Assembly: GCA_022393335.1 (NCBI GenBank)
Contig: JAJEKB010001445.1
Location: 409,685-473,684, forward strand
Length of the DNA stretch: 64,000 bases
Source: Macrotrachela quadricornifera
Lineage: Eukaryota; Rotifera; Eurotatoria; Philodinida; Philodinidae
Direction of reading: 5' to 3'
The translations under genes and the position numbers were made by a program. Position 1 is the first letter of the stretch. Each line of letters begins with the position of its first letter. Positions 22,213-35,459 of the stretch are shown one piece after another. The notes beneath the pieces were generated by a model. The model made no database searches. It saw nothing but the letters and a program-made list of their open reading frames with translations, and was not told where the DNA came from.

Positions 22213-23792
22213 GTCCGTGTAATTCAGGAAATTGTATAGTACACATTTTGAAACTTCTCCAAAGTGCCAAGAAAACATGTCTATCGCTTTTTTTGCACTA
22301 TATTCAAAAAATGAGTAAAGTATGGATTATGGACACTAGTTTGGCTTACGCGAATTTTGGTTCACTTCGTATGACTCTCGTTGAGTATCTGTCGATATTA
22401 TCAATTTTTCGACGACACAAAAATTCTATTTGGAAAACAAAACTGAGGGTTTTATGGGGTAAAGAATTCTCAATCGAATTGGTCTAAAATCAAGCCTTCA
22501 ATGTCTTGAGAAATATCTCAAGAAGAGGGAAACAGTTCGACCCATTCTTTATTTGCCATTCGTTAATAGTCGTTCAACAACACACTCTCTACTTGTCACT
22601 AGAAATATTTACTGTAATCCGAAAAGTCTCAAGTTATAATTGGTTTTCTTTTAGGAAAGTGTTCACTAAATAGGTTCTCGTTCTTATTTCACAAAATATT
22701 TTCAGGCTCGGTTCCGATCAATGAAAAATTCTGTATTCGGATCGGAAGTCATCTAGATCTGAGTTCCCCTAACTCGTTCTAATACATACTCTATGCTAGA
22801 AATACTATTGTCGAGTTCTGTTTTTAGGAATCTGGAATTGTCTGCAGGTTCTGTTTCCGGGAAACCCAAACCCTCAGCGAGTTGCATGACTGAACAAATC
22901 TGACGTCTTCACTTTTTACTCAGCTACCTTAATCCTTCAAGAAGAGAAAAAGGAATTGATCCATCATTTCCCTCCTCTTTGGATACATCACTGATGTCAG
23001 ATCTGTTGATTTACTGTGCCCCCCTTCTTGATGCTTTTCTGCTTTCCGGTTGTTTTTACTAGACCTACAGTAGTCCTATTGCATAAGCTCAACTCATATG
23101 AATAGAAGAAACATAGGAAAGTCCTTTTCAAAAGAACTTTTCAATAGTTCGTACAAAAAAGACTAATATGGGATTGTTACAGCACTAATTTTTTCTTGAT
23201 ATTCTCATTGTAACACTACTCTGTTCGTAACACAAGTAAATGAATGATTACTACTCTTAAGCTAACTACACTCTACCTGTCTATTATGCAACAAATTATC
23301 TTTCTCGTACAGAAGAGCTCAGCAAACATAAAGTGTCTGCTTCTTTGATTGTTTGTATGTTCGTACTTCATTGATTAGTCGGAGATCAATGCGAGAACGA
23401 AAGGAACTATTATCTTATAAAACCTTGACCAAAGGTAATTAAGGATAGAGAATCCATATTCGAGGTCAATTTCGATCATGTTTACGACGAATAAATATTT
23501 GAACAAGTAAGTTAATTACAGTGTCAATAACATGTAAACATTTTCGTTTCATCATTTCACTCTCCTTCCAAATAACATTTTTCAATATATATGAAGATGC
23601 AGGTTATCTTTTTTCCAACTTAATAAAAGATATTAAGAACGAACTAAAATGGATCTATAATTCGAACAAATCATTCAATTATATTTATTCTTCAATTATT
23701 TGCATCGTCTTGAGTATGGAGATCTCTTTAAAAAATCAGCACTCACAACATTTTAAAGTAAAGTTTTAATATTATTAATTATTAGTTTATTC
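22213..23792. other. Intergenic, decayed repeats
   Basis: Contains a single diverged copy related to the foldback arms near 22815-22880. ORFs of 79 and 82 codons on the plus strand have no features of real proteins. No other structure recognised. Confidence 0.4.
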
Positions 23793-24837
23793 TTATGCTT
23801 CTCGATTAATTAAATCATTTTGTTGATCTTTATACATTTTTAATATTTTTTGTATTTGTTCATGTTGACCTAAAAAGAAGATATTTGTGATATATGACAA
23901 TTGCATATACATTAATATTATACGTGGAGTGATTGGATTTCTTTTTCCTTTAGCTGTTAAACGTTGCTGTTGTAACTGAAAATTGTAATTTATTGCATCA
24001 TCCGCTATTAATTATAATTATTTAAAAAAAAAGTAAAATAATACTCAAATGTATTTACCTTCTAAATGGAATAATATTCCAATGAGAATAGACATAATCG
24101 TACCAGTTCGTCCACGACCTCCTCTATAAAAAAAAACAATCATCTCTTCTTTTAATTCGAACGATTTTATTCATTTTACCGGCAATGAATAAGAATTTTC
24201 TGGTGATCCTTTTTAATCCTTTGCGATAAATTTAAACAAAAATCTAACAATTTTTCATCATCTCGACAAATAAATTGATCCGGGATTGGAAATGATATAA
24301 ATTCAATTTGTCGATTATCTATATATTAAATACAAATCTAATTTTTGTCAAGTTAATATTCATGCAAAAAAATAACCTTGAAGAGCATATTGTCGAATCT
24401 GTTGTTCATATGGGGTAAAATGACTAAATTCTCTTGGTGTCATAAGATTGACAAATACTTCAATACCACAATCATATATAGCCCGGGTGATACGTTGGTG
24501 TTCATCAAAATCTTTTGCACCAGGATATCTACTCGATAGAAGTAATTCTGGTATAGCTAAATAGAACAAAATTATAGTCTTGAAGTTAGTGACTAGACAT
24601 GCTAATCAATAAAATCAAGCAGAATTGTGCAAATTAGTAAAAAAAAATAATATTAGTGAATTTTTATCTCTTTCTCTAGGGTGTTTTAAACTGTATATGA
24701 TTAGAATATTTTCCATTTAATAGCTAGCTATAGAGATCTGAAAGTCACTTATTTTACTTATTTCTTTTCAATAACTTACTCCAATGACTGCCTTCAGTGG
24801 GTCCACGACAAGAAATATCAATTGTATTTAATTGCAT
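23793..24837 (-). CDS. Cysteine-based protein tyrosine/dual-specificity phosphatase
   Basis: Five exons with short introns, except the first intron of ~220 bp, give about 215 residues (start MQLNTIDISCRG at 24837; stop at 23795-23793). The loop HCRGGRGRTG, split by an intron after HC, is the CX5R P-loop of PTP/DSP enzymes, with C as nucleophile and R as phosphate binder. Upstream PRxFSHFTPYEQQIRQYA and FISFPIPDQFI provide the usual VxFxxxPIxD-type general-acid strand (D in PIPD). It should dephosphorylate phosphotyrosine or another phosphate monoester in the cytosol; the substrate is unknown. N-terminal WTIPELLLSSRYPG resembles stand-alone bacterial/plant/protist DSP-like proteins more than animal DUSPs, so transfer is possible. 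The minus-strand frame at 24360-24569 is its second exon. Confidence 0.8.
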
Positions 24838-27301
24838 AGTTGATAAATGAAATAAAATTCTGTACGATTATATACCTATGTTGTAATTACATACGTATAT
24901 GTCAAGTAACAAAAACGAAAGAGTTAGTAGTCATTATTTCGTTCTGTTACGGGTGTATGTGCTATATTAGCGAAAAAAATTATGTAACATATACGTAGAT
25001 TACGAAAACTAGTGACAGAATGAAAAAAAGGTGACTCTCGGTTTTGATTTCGAAACAACGTGTTTATGTGATGTAATTAAAACGAAATTCAACAAAAAAA
25101 AATCTCATTGATAATGTTATATTTGATTAATTTCAACTAGATGTATTCTCTCATTTACATAGGAAAGGTAAGAAAATTACTGTGTCAACTATATGAAAAA
25201 CAGATGCCTTTTACTTTCACAATGCTGAATTATTCTTAATTCATATTAAACAGTTAATTTAAATTGTTGCTTAATAGATTGATACGAATAAATTATTGTT
25301 TGCAACATTCTGTATTAACATCTGCGTCGCTATAAGTCGTCAATACAGAACTTGATATTGATTTGTTCGTATAGCTACTTTCTTTAGTAATAAAACAAAA
25401 TTTAGTAGCATGAAATCAAGAAAAAATAACTGAAAGTAATTTTACTTTTCGACAACTATTTATAATAATGTTTAGCCCAAAAAAAAGAATTATACATGAC
25501 GCTAATTATTAATCATTCAAACAATTCTATCGTTTAATTTTTCATGTTCTGAATTATTCAAATGGCAACGATATATTCTTTTATCTGTTTATTTACATTT
25601 ATATGCTCCTTAAATATTTGGTTTTATTCTTTTTATTTTACTATTCAAAGGATATCGAATAGATTTACAAAAGACTAAAATCGGTCAAATATATCTTTTA
25701 AAATGGATATTAAAAACAGAAAATAATCAACAAATTGATAAACTAAAAATAATAACGGGAAAATAAAGATAAATGAAATAGTTGAAAGTTTTGTGAAAAA
25801 TCGATCTAAATTCGTTTGCTTTTCAAAATAAAATATTATTTATATGAGCTATCCTCTCAGATGACAATAAACAAATACTTAAATACAATAGATTATTTTT
25901 AGAGAGTTATCAATGTTTTATTCATTTAGATAAATAATTTCAACGATAGTTTTAATCTAACGTTAAGTATAAAATAGTTCGCTTTCATTTATTCAGAAGT
26001 AAAGTACAGACATGTTCTGCGGCTAGAATTAATTCAACGCGTTTAAACGCATTCAAATGAACTCAAATATCTTACATGTATTCACACATGTTTCATGATA
26101 TAAAAAATCTAGTTTACTTCGTCGAATAATTAACAAAGCTATTGAGTTTAAGTTTTTTTACGATGTTTTTTTGTATGAAACGTGGAGTATTTGCCTTTAA
26201 ATTGATCTGTTCTGTATGATAACTAAGTGAATAATGTTAGCTGGATAAAATATCACGTTTTCCCATGCAATTTTTTGTAATATCATAAATCGTGCTTTTA
26301 CACAGCATAACAGTATAAAATATATATAAGTAATAATTATCTCGATAATATTTTCTTTGTAACAAAAAAAAACGAACTGTTTTCATTATATCAGTTCTCA
26401 TCTTTCATGTTAGACAAGTTGCTGCTTGTCTGAAATTATAATCATTTATAGGAAGGATTTTTTTCTATAAATAAATGACAATATTTTAGATGAGTCGATA
26501 GTATACAAACTATGAATTTGGCTGAGAATACAACAAAATAAATTAAAGTTTAATAAAGCAAAAAGTATTTTTTTTATTAAAAAAAAGCAAGCAGGAAAAC
26601 GTATAAATTGTCTAATAAGATATAAACTAAGAACCATATTGCACTATGATTATATTTTATTATATAATCTTTTTATCAAATTGCTTTCATTCATGTATTT
26701 AACTTTTTCTTCCGAAAAATCAATAAAGTTTATTTTTGTTTTTTATACATTTACTCGTATCTCATTTGAATGATGCAGCATTATCTTATCAAAAGACATA
26801 TATATATATATATGATCGATTGATAAGCCAATATGGTTCATTAGTTACGGTATGTGGATTTATAATCAAATGTCTTTTTTTCTAGCCTCGGTCATCGCAC
26901 AATTTAAAAGTTCATATAAAAATATAAAATTTCTTCTGTTCGAATGCCTTGTAAAAGCGATGATCGTCATATGAACTTGATGATGACACAGTTCACATCT
27001 GTGCAAACAAAAGGATTCTTTTCCCAAACATAAATCCAAGCACGCTTAGAGGCAAAAAACTTTTCACATATGAATACCAATGCATCTGTCTCGCATAAAT
27101 AGCATTTGTAAAATGTTGTATTCTTCTTTTAAACATTTACTAACAAATAATCAACAAATTCAAACATGAATAAAATCACACATATATTGGTTTATATATG
27201 TTTCTTTGTATACAACATCAATAATGGAGAAACAATAAAATAGAAAATTAAACAAAGTGAAACGCTATAATGACAACTATATTTGTTATATTGAGTAATT
27301 C
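24838..27301. other. Intergenic, no gene recognised
   Basis: About 2.5 kb of very A+T-rich DNA upstream of the phosphatase and downstream of the GPCR. A 63-codon minus ORF at 26446-26637 is low-complexity and probably chance. A short (AT)n run lies near 26803. AATAAA signals near 27230-27240 may serve the GPCR gene only if read on the other strand, so none is assigned. Confidence 0.4.
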
Positions 27302-28261
27302 CTAGTGTTGTACTTGTCCAGCTATTTGGCCGACTTTTGTACGTGGATTTGTTAATATTTGTGGAGCAACAGTACGTGTTATTCGCCAGAAAAAAACAAG
27401 ATTTTTACATTTTCGTTGTAATTTAGGTATTGTTATGACAATTGCAAATGGTGTGAATAATACAATCCAGTACAGCAAAAATAAAGTGTCGCTATAATAA
27501 TCTGCTGCCACAGTTCGTGGAAGACCTAGCGAATAACAAGAATACAATGTCATTGGTGGAAGATCTAATAAAATATAAAGTATTGCTATTGGTACTAATT
27601 GTCCAGCTAATTTTTTATAACTCGCCCAATTAATTCTTCGACGAACGCGATATCTCTGATAAAGAACACGAATAAATAGTGAAACACTAAAGATGACGAT
27701 GATGAATGCAGGCATTATATAATGAAAAATACTATCCCACAGAGATATCCACCGAACATTTGTAATACATGCATAACGACTACATAATCTAATATTGTAA
27801 TTGAAAGGTACATCACAGGGTAGAATGAGGAGCATGATAGTATAAAAGATAGTAGGCCAAACAATACATATCATTAAAGGTAGATAATGAAAAAGTAAAA
27901 GCTTTAGTTTTGTTCCATACCAATTTGAATAAAATATCAAAATATGTCGTTCAATTGATGCCCATGACATCAAAAAATAAGTGGATATAAACGTTACTGC
28001 ACTACAATATACCCAAATGATACAAAATATGGGTGTTGATGATAATGCAGTTCTTGTTTGATAATAATAAATATGCCATATAATATCGGTAAATTCTATG
28101 ATAAGACCACAAAACAAAAGGAGAATGATAACATGATTGTTAAGAGCATGACGAAGTGTTCGATTTCTCAATAAATGATAAAGACTAAAGATACTGACAA
28201 TAATCGATGGAATTAGAGGAATTAGAAGAAGCCATGAACGTGTATAAAAAGATATTGTCAT
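27302..28261 (-). CDS. Rhodopsin-family G-protein-coupled receptor (orphan, bdelloid type)
   Basis: Single exon, 319 residues, seven hydrophobic segments at about 10-30, 43-62, 80-102, 123-147, 175-198, 222-240 and 254-276. The end of TM3 reads SWASIERHILIF, i.e. ERH in place of the canonical DRY; TM6 has DLPPMTLY; TM7 lacks the NPxxY motif and has FAIVITIP instead. Cys residues in TM3 (FCIIW) and extracellular loop 2 (RLCSRYACITN) can form the standard disulphide. The N-terminus is short. Ligand and G protein are unknown. The class resembles the many intronless orphan rhodopsin-like receptors of rotifers. The protein acts at the plasma membrane. Confidence 0.85.
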   Translation of the reverse strand: MTISFYTRSWLLLIPLIPSIIVSIFSLYHLLRNRTLRHALNNHVIILLLFCGLIIEFTDIIWHIYYYQTRTALSSTPIFCIIWVYCSAVTFISTYFLMSWASIERHILIFYSNWYGTKLKLLLFHYLPLMICIVWPTIFYTIMLLILPCDVPFNYNIRLCSRYACITNVRWISLWDSIFHYIMPAFIIVIFSVSLFIRVLYQRYRVRRRINWASYKKLAGQLVPIAILYILLDLPPMTLYSCYSLGLPRTVAADYYSDTLFLLYWIVLFTPFAIVITIPKLQRKCKNLVFFWRITRTVAPQILTNPRTKVGQIAGQVQH

Positions 28262-30480
28262 TATAATTGTAATATATTCTGATGAGTTATGTGACTAACC
28301 TTCGAGTGATAATACAGTTTGCAAAAAATGAATAATAAACTAGAATAAAAATATATTGTTGTCAATTTTCTGTAGTCTAGAATGATAAGAATAAATACAT
28401 TCATAGTAGTTTTTGAACATGAAAAGAAAACTTTTTATTTTTCATAACTTATTCATTTCTTCGTATAAGATGTACTACTTTTCATTTTTCTCGTAGTATA
28501 TATAAATATGATGATGATGGCAGGAATGAAAATATATCGGACTGTGATATTATTCTTTTCATTATTAACTTAATTCTTTCTCTCAGAGTTGCATTTAATT
28601 CATCGCTACTTTTCTGTTTTTTCTAATAAGTAATAAATGAATAAAAAAAGAAGTTACTGAGATTACTTCAAGCTATCACGATATATCTGCGTCATACATC
28701 AGTGTCATTACAAAGAACAAAATCTATTATTTATTGCTGAAAGACACAATAAAATGTATATTACTCTTTTAATAATTTTATTATGAAGATGAAATAAGGC
28801 GTAAAATTAATATTCACTTTTTGACATAATAAAACAAATCAAATAATAACATTTTTAAGGAAAATTTTCATCGTCATTATCATCTAAACTTTGTACCATA
28901 TATTTTGAATAATCCTAACGATTACTTATAATGAATTATTAAATCTTCTCTAGTGTTGTAATAAACAGACTAGCTAGACTCGTTCAATTATTCGAAATAT
29001 TTTGTATTTGTATACTAATTTCTTCAGTCCCTACAATAATTTGATGTACTACTCAATCAGCTACATCATTTTTTTAATATTGAAGTTTATATTGTACTAT
29101 AGTCTGGTTCACATTATTCAGTAGAAAGAAGAGGCAGATGCACAGGAAAAAAAAGAGAACAATTTAAGATAATTGAGAAGATGTACAAACTAATAAACAA
29201 ACGACTTCTAAACTAAAAGTTTTGGTACAATATTAACCTTCAAATTATATTCCAAGAGAAAGAGAAAAATAGATAAATATATGCCGATGGTATATAGAGA
29301 AATTAATTTTACATGATGGAGAAGAGAAAAAAAATTTTAAATTGTTATCTATGGAAAAATCAGTGACATCTACCCACTGTACCTGGAGAACACTACCTTG
29401 AATGATTATACAATTACGAGTAGTAGAATTACGATGGAAATAAAAATTATTTATATATAAAGATGTAAATGTATTTAGTTGATCTTGTGAATGTTTCATG
29501 TTACAGTTTGTTATTGGGTTCAAAACTTAACCAGTCAATTCTACTATGTCTTGCTCTATCCTATCCGTTAATCTATTAATAAATTTATTATTTTTTCTAA
29601 AGCCTACAGTTTTATATCATAATTTTTCACGACTAGTAATTATTTGAAAAGCTGTCCATATGTGTTGACATTGAGTTGATTCTAACAATCTTTCTAAATG
29701 ATTCAAAAAATGACACTAAAATGATTAAATAAAGTTGTGAAGAGTTTTTTCTTGACTAAGAATTTGCGCAGTTATATCATCCCACGTAACAAAGACCAAG
29801 TTGCGATTAATGATGGAAAATGTGGGAGAGCAAATGCAAAAAATACTTTTCGATATCTTATATAGAACAGTAATTTTATTCCTTTGTAAATTTTTTTTAT
29901 CTTTTTTAGTCTTCATCAATGTATTTTCTCCATTTTAATTTAGTAGTTATTGTCGATTCGTGATAATTGAAGGATAGAATAAATTCAATTTTTATTCTCT
30001 TTCTCGTAGAGAAGAGTCCCGAAAGAACAAATTGTTTGTTTGGTTGTTTTTATGTCCGCACTTCACTATTTCCTTTGATTATTAATCATTAAGGTTTTTA
30101 CTATTATTAGTGTCTGTTTAGGAAAGCTTGATCAAAGATTTTCCAAATAAAATAACGAAAATCTATGACAGTTTGTGTTAATATGCTAGCAATGCTAAGA
30201 AGTATAAAGTAAGACATACTAATGTCATCATAGTTTTCGAAAAAGCTTCCCTCGAGGAAATTCAAAAACAAGAATTTCATTCTAAAACTAGTTACTATTA
30301 ATAATATAGATAAGTGAATAATTTGGGGAGTGTCCATAGATGAGTGTTATTTGTGAATGAAATGCAGGTGTAACAAATTTCCATAGATTATGTCCACGTA
30401 TGGACTATTCAGATCGTCTTTTGTTCTCTTTTTATTTGTAGATATCGATTTCTTTCAAACTAATTCGCGTGCTCAAGAAG
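28262..30480. other. Intergenic, no gene recognised
   Basis: About 2.2 kb. Minus ORFs of 92, 64 and 76 codons at 29245-30337 show no domain, no splice logic and strong A+T bias. A GTTTG-rich segment near 30030-30075 resembles one near 23340-23375 (both contain a TATGT(C/T)CG(C/T)ACTTCA core), a small dispersed repeat. Confidence 0.4.
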
Positions 30481-30489
30481 AACAAGATT

Positions 30490-31010
30490 GATTATCGAGC
30501 ATGATTGCTAAAGATAAAAAGAGTTATATCACATTGGGTTGCTCATCAACTTACTGGTGAACAAAAACAAGAACAATTTAGAATTTGTCGTCAAAATTTA
30601 GAGAATTTCAGAAATAGAATATAACAGTTATGTGATGTTATTACTGGTGATGAAACATGGATTTATTCCAGACAGATTGGTGAGATGTCAAGCAATTCCA
30701 TCTGAATTGGTGAAGATGAACCATCGAGGACCGTTGTTCTTCGGGATAGATCTGTATCAGGGACGCTGTTTAACTTATTCTTTAACTTCATTAGTCCTGT
30801 TCTTATACATAAAGTAGTTAAAGACAAGACTATCGATCACGACTACTATATTAAAAATTAAGAAAAAAAGAAAAATCATCAAGCACAAAAAATAAACTGT
30901 TTCATGATAATGGTTGTTTTCATACTCATCGAGATATTGTCAATTATGTGATAGAGGAAACTATCGAAATAATTCTACATCCATCACACTCATTTAATAA
31001 AATATAACTA
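30490..31010 (+). pseudogene. mariner-family transposase fragment
   Basis: Plus-strand frames carry recognisable mariner pieces in order: VAHQLTGEQKQEQFRICRQN, then ITGDETWIYSRQIGEMSSNS (first catalytic D in GDETW), GEDEPSRTVVLRDRSVSGTL, LFNFISPVLIHKVV, TIDHDYY, and HDNGCFHTHRDIVNYVIEE (second catalytic D in HDN). The expected HPPYSPDLxP third motif is reduced to HPSHSFN and then stops. Several stop codons and at least one frame change interrupt it, and the N-terminal helix-turn-helix is missing or unrecognisable. Terminal repeats were not found, so the element limits are unknown. Inactive relic. Confidence 0.8.
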
Positions 31011-31468
31011 CGAATATTCCTTTCTTTTTGTTTTCTAGTTTTCTATTGTCAGGATCGTTTCTTGGCTATAAGTATTATAGATTTTATCTAGCAGAATATT
31101 AAAAGTAAATCCATGATAAAGCTGCTCTATAGATTATTAAAGACAGGACATTATACTGTATATTCCTATAGTAAAACGTTCAATATTTACTTCTTTTTTT
31201 TTTATAAAATTTTAAACATTATGTTACAAACTTTCGGCACGCCCTAAGTATAATCGTAAAATATAGATACAAATAGAAAATTGTCTAACAAGTTGTATAA
31301 AAAAAAGGCATTATAGATTACTGTAATGTAAATAAAATCACAAAATGCTGAAAACAGATACGTGATAATGAATAGTTTTATATATCCCTCATCGCCAAGT
31401 ATTCTCATAGAAAACCTCAAAAATTTCATCTAACAAGATTTCAAAACATTTATCTTATTTTATAAGAA
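31011..31468. other. Intergenic
   Basis: Downstream flank of the mariner relic and of the EEP gene. Nothing recognisable; a 61-codon minus ORF looks like a chance frame. Confidence 0.4.
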
Positions 31469-32644
31469 CTAGTTTTCTGAATCTTTTTTTAATTCAAATA
31501 AAGCAACCACAGGAAAATGATCGGAAGAATAATTTCTGGATCGAATATCAACAATAGACATAAATCGAGGTTGCAACTGTTTACTTCCATCAGCTGAATG
31601 CTGATATAAAATCCAATCAACATGAAATCGATGTAAAGACCATAGTGACTTCATTTCTGATAAATCGAGCATTCCACAAAATTTTATTAACTCTTTAAAA
31701 ATATTAAAATAAGATGAGTAATGTGTTGGTACTTCATATGGTAATTTAACACCTAAACCATGAATAGTAAATAGTATTGTCTGTAGAAATTGAATTCCAT
31801 ATGTATTTATTATTGATCCAAACCAACCGTGAAAAGTTGATGAAAATGAATTCGATACACACAGGGATGGATGAGATTTACAAACTATCCAAGTATCATA
31901 TAGAAAATCTGAAGATGTCAAAATATTATATGTAGCTTGTCCTGGAATAGTATTAAAATCTCCAAATAATAAAATAACATCTTTTGGATATTTATTTTTC
32001 CATTGATTTATCATAGAACGAATAATTTTTGCTTGTTCTCGACGGGCTTGTTCACTTTTAACATCTAAATGTGTGTTAAAAACAAGAATATTCACTGAAT
32101 TATCCTCAGATATTAATTTAAATCGTGCAATATTCAATGTTCGTGCTCCATGACTATCCCAATCTTTACTTCCAACAGTTCTTGGTGTTTTTGATAGCCA
32201 TATGTAATCTTGTTCAATTAGTTTTAATATTTGATCATTGTATAAAATAGCAACTTGAAAATCCATTTGAGTCGCTGAATCATAAAGATTAGTGTTAGTA
32301 GAATCACGACGGTAGCCAATAGATTGATAGTATTTTGGAAGATAAGATTGCCAATGTTGCAATTGATCAGTAAATGGTTCTTGTACACATAGAATAGCTG
32401 GTTGCCATTTTTCAATAGTTTCAGTTAAACGATAAATTCTCTTTGTAAAATGATTATTTGGATCACGTTCAAAACCATCAAAACGAATATTAAATGTTAT
32501 AACAGACAATAGATCTTGTTTTATTGCTAGATATTTTTGCAGCATATCAAAATCATCTTGTTCAGTATAACGAGGAAAAGTAAATAGAAAAGTAATTGAT
32601 AGAGGAATTAATATGAAAAGTAAAATAAATAGTTTGTGTTGCAT
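31469..32644 (-). CDS. Endonuclease/exonuclease/phosphatase (EEP) family protein with N-terminal membrane anchor
   Basis: Single exon, 391 residues. Residues 5-22 (LFILLFILIPLSITFLF) are a signal peptide or signal anchor. The EEP fold follows with all its motifs: ITFNIRFDG, AILCVQEPF (metal-binding E), LVFNTHLD, LLFGDFNTIPG (D and N), FHVDWILY (D) and YSSDHFPVVA (general-base D-H). Such Mg2+ hydrolases cut phosphodiester or phosphomonoester bonds in nucleic acids, sphingomyelin, inositol lipids or nucleotides; the close family of this variant, with SKTPRTVGSKDWDSHGAR, is usually annotated only as EEP protein. The anchor suggests secretion or an ER/Golgi-lumen site. Flanks are mariner debris on one side and 2.8 kb of empty DNA on the other. 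Confidence 0.85.
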   Translation of the reverse strand: MQHKLFILLFILIPLSITFLFTFPRYTEQDDFDMLQKYLAIKQDLLSVITFNIRFDGFERDPNNHFTKRIYRLTETIEKWQPAILCVQEPFTDQLQHWQSYLPKYYQSIGYRRDSTNTNLYDSATQMDFQVAILYNDQILKLIEQDYIWLSKTPRTVGSKDWDSHGARTLNIARFKLISEDNSVNILVFNTHLDVKSEQARREQAKIIRSMINQWKNKYPKDVILLFGDFNTIPGQATYNILTSSDFLYDTWIVCKSHPSLCVSNSFSSTFHGWFGSIINTYGIQFLQTILFTIHGLGVKLPYEVPTHYSSYFNIFKELIKFCGMLDLSEMKSLWSLHRFHVDWILYQHSADGSKQLQPRFMSIVDIRSRNYSSDHFPVVALFELKKDSEN

Positions 32645-35459
32645 AACAGAAGATATTTCAGATCGAATTATATAAAACTTAGTCTTTGTCTGATTGCATC
32701 ATGCATTTAGGTAAGAAATTAAACAAATAAAACGAATAATTCAAGACTAGTTCTAAGAGTTTATTACTTTTTCCTATTGGTTTGTGATTGTCATAGGATA
32801 GTACGATGAACTTGCAGAATTTAATCTCACAGAACAAAATTGCACAAAAATATAAATAACGTTGTATTTATGCAATTAAAATTCGTTAAATAAAATACTC
32901 AACATAACATTGGTGATGTCGCTACTAGACGTCTTGAAATAGCCATACTAAATAATACTAGTGACAACCCATTGCAAAATTGATAGAATCTGACATTTCG
33001 TTCTACAATACTTGGGATTATGATATCTTTCCGTCTATCGTTTTTCAATGATATTCTTGTAGGGTTGAATCTCTTGAAATGCGCTATCCATTTCCGATGA
33101 ATCTAATAAAGATTAATATATTTTCAAAGGAGATATCTAGAATTTTGAAAAATGGTAATCATATATATAGCACATATTCATTGAAATATATCGTACTTAT
33201 ATAAAAAGTACTATAGATAGTTTACAATCTACTTAACGGTGTCACTTTATTATCTTTAGGAGATCAATAAGATTATTACAGTTTATATTGAAAATATCCA
33301 TAAAATGGTTTAATCTGATTGAAAATCTTTCTTTTATTCTTAAAATTTTCTGATACATATTTAGATCACTATTACTATCACAGGTTGACAGATTATATCG
33401 GGTAGGTTATATGTACCTTGCACAGGTACTATCGTCGCACATGATTACCCATATATTATTTTGGAAAAGTTCAAATATGAAATAACTTTTTATTTAGGAA
33501 CATTCAAAAGTAGCGGTAACCACATCTCAATTTTGTACAGGAGGCTTGGCGAAACTTTCTCTCTATACAGTCTGATAGAGAAAAGAATGCTTTAATTCTT
33601 TACAGCATTTGACCATACATCCACTAATATCATAATAATAAAATTTTGATAAGAACTGTTTTCGATGAAAGTTAGCTGGTAGCGTTAGTAAATTATAAAT
33701 TTTGCAGCTCTTTTATATTCCACTTTGTTTTCACTTTTAATAGTCAATAGTAGTTTATAGGGATCTAAATAAAATAAAACAATGTCAATATTTAACTAAA
33801 TGATTAAAAAAAAATGTTGACCAAATTCTTAACAAAAATAGTCAATAATAGATGATAAACATTACACTATAAATTATATAATACATAATTATACAATAGG
33901 GGATAATATTCAATATTCAAACACTAACTCTCTTGCTAATTTCATCTTATTTTATATATAGCATTCTGATAAATATTGTACAATACATGTTTAAACATTT
34001 TGAATAATATGTATCATCAACAGTAAAAATACTCTAAAGGTAAAACTATCCTTATCGGATAATGAAACAAAGATGAATAGAAAAAGAATAACAATTATCA
34101 TTAAGTAATATATTAGTCAATCTTATCTCGAAATACAAAACCTCTTTTACTATCAATATTAACAATTAATTTATCATATTTTCATTATGTTCAACATTAT
34201 TTTTAAATTAATTCGAAAAAATTTTCTGGTTTATACTCAGAGATTATCAATCACCATCTGATTATTGTGATGCTAGTAATGAATCATGGTCCTATATCTC
34301 TATCATCATTACCTTTCGAAATAATTGATCAAAAATTAGATTTAAATAAATTTACAGCGACTAGTCGTAGTTTTCGTTGGTCATAATTTCATTTTGATAC
34401 TACAAAAAAATGATAATTCATTATTAAAATAGACTCAATGAAATAAATAACAATAATAATGAAAAGTAATTAAAAAAATTATCATCTAAGTAAGACTTTT
34501 TCTTTTAATTGTAGAAAATATTCATCAAATATTTTATGATTGTCGTAATTTTCAGTATCATTTAAAAATTTAATTATCATATCTAACATATAATAATTAT
34601 TCATCATTAAATGATTCTTATTAGTATTTTTGTATCTATTATTACAGTATCATTCTTTTCTAACAACACTTTACTAGCTTTTAACCAAATAATTATTTTT
34701 ACAGAAAATAAAAAAAACATATTTACAAAAAAACTCCAACTTTCAAATGTTATTTTCATTCAATTGTATTGTTGTCTTCAGAGAATACATTTACATTATG
34801 ACGTTTATCTCTGTGAAGATTACTTGTAAAATCTTATTCATTTTAGTTGGCTAAAGGTATGCTCAGTTTCATTTGATCCAACAGTAAATACCGATAATAT
34901 TTCAAAGAATTTCTAGCATTCAGAGTGTTTCTTACTGTCATCCAGTACAAAATGTTATGTAATTGTTGTAATAGATATCAGATCATTAATAATAGTAAAA
35001 AATATGAATACATTATCTTTTCATTATTGATGATTCAATAGAAATGGATCTATATGTTGATATGGTATTGAAGTACTATATTGAACAACCAAAAAGAATT
35101 AATGATTGTTGTAACTTCAAGAAAAATGAAAAAATGATACACAGTTCATACCTATGATATTCTAGAAAGTGATAACAGTTGATTCTCTCTTTTTTTGGAG
35201 ACTTGAACGAAAGCAGCTGAAACATTGATGTTGATAATATTTATCAAGATTCCTACAGGATAGAATGCTTTAAAGCTCTTTTTCAGAGAAACACTTAAAT
35301 ATGACTTCCCATCAGTTAACAATAATTTGAATAGAATTAGAACGAAATAGAAAGAGCAGATTGATTGATCGATCTATCTTTTCTTTGAGAATATAATTAG
35401 CTAAAAATTCATGATATATAAACAAACATCAGTTAGATGAACTCATAATCTTTGTTGAC
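32645..35459. other. Intergenic, no gene recognised
   Basis: About 2.8 kb, strongly A+T-rich. A short plus-strand stretch near 34302-34385 reads SLPFEIIDQKLDLNKF, faintly like an F-box start, but ends at a stop within 30 codons. A 72-codon ORF at 34611 is low-complexity. No repeat structure seen. Confidence 0.4.

Noticed and set aside
34302..34385. F-box-like SLPFEIIDQKLDLNKF
   Set aside because: Ends at a stop after fewer than 30 codons, and no flanking exon supports it.
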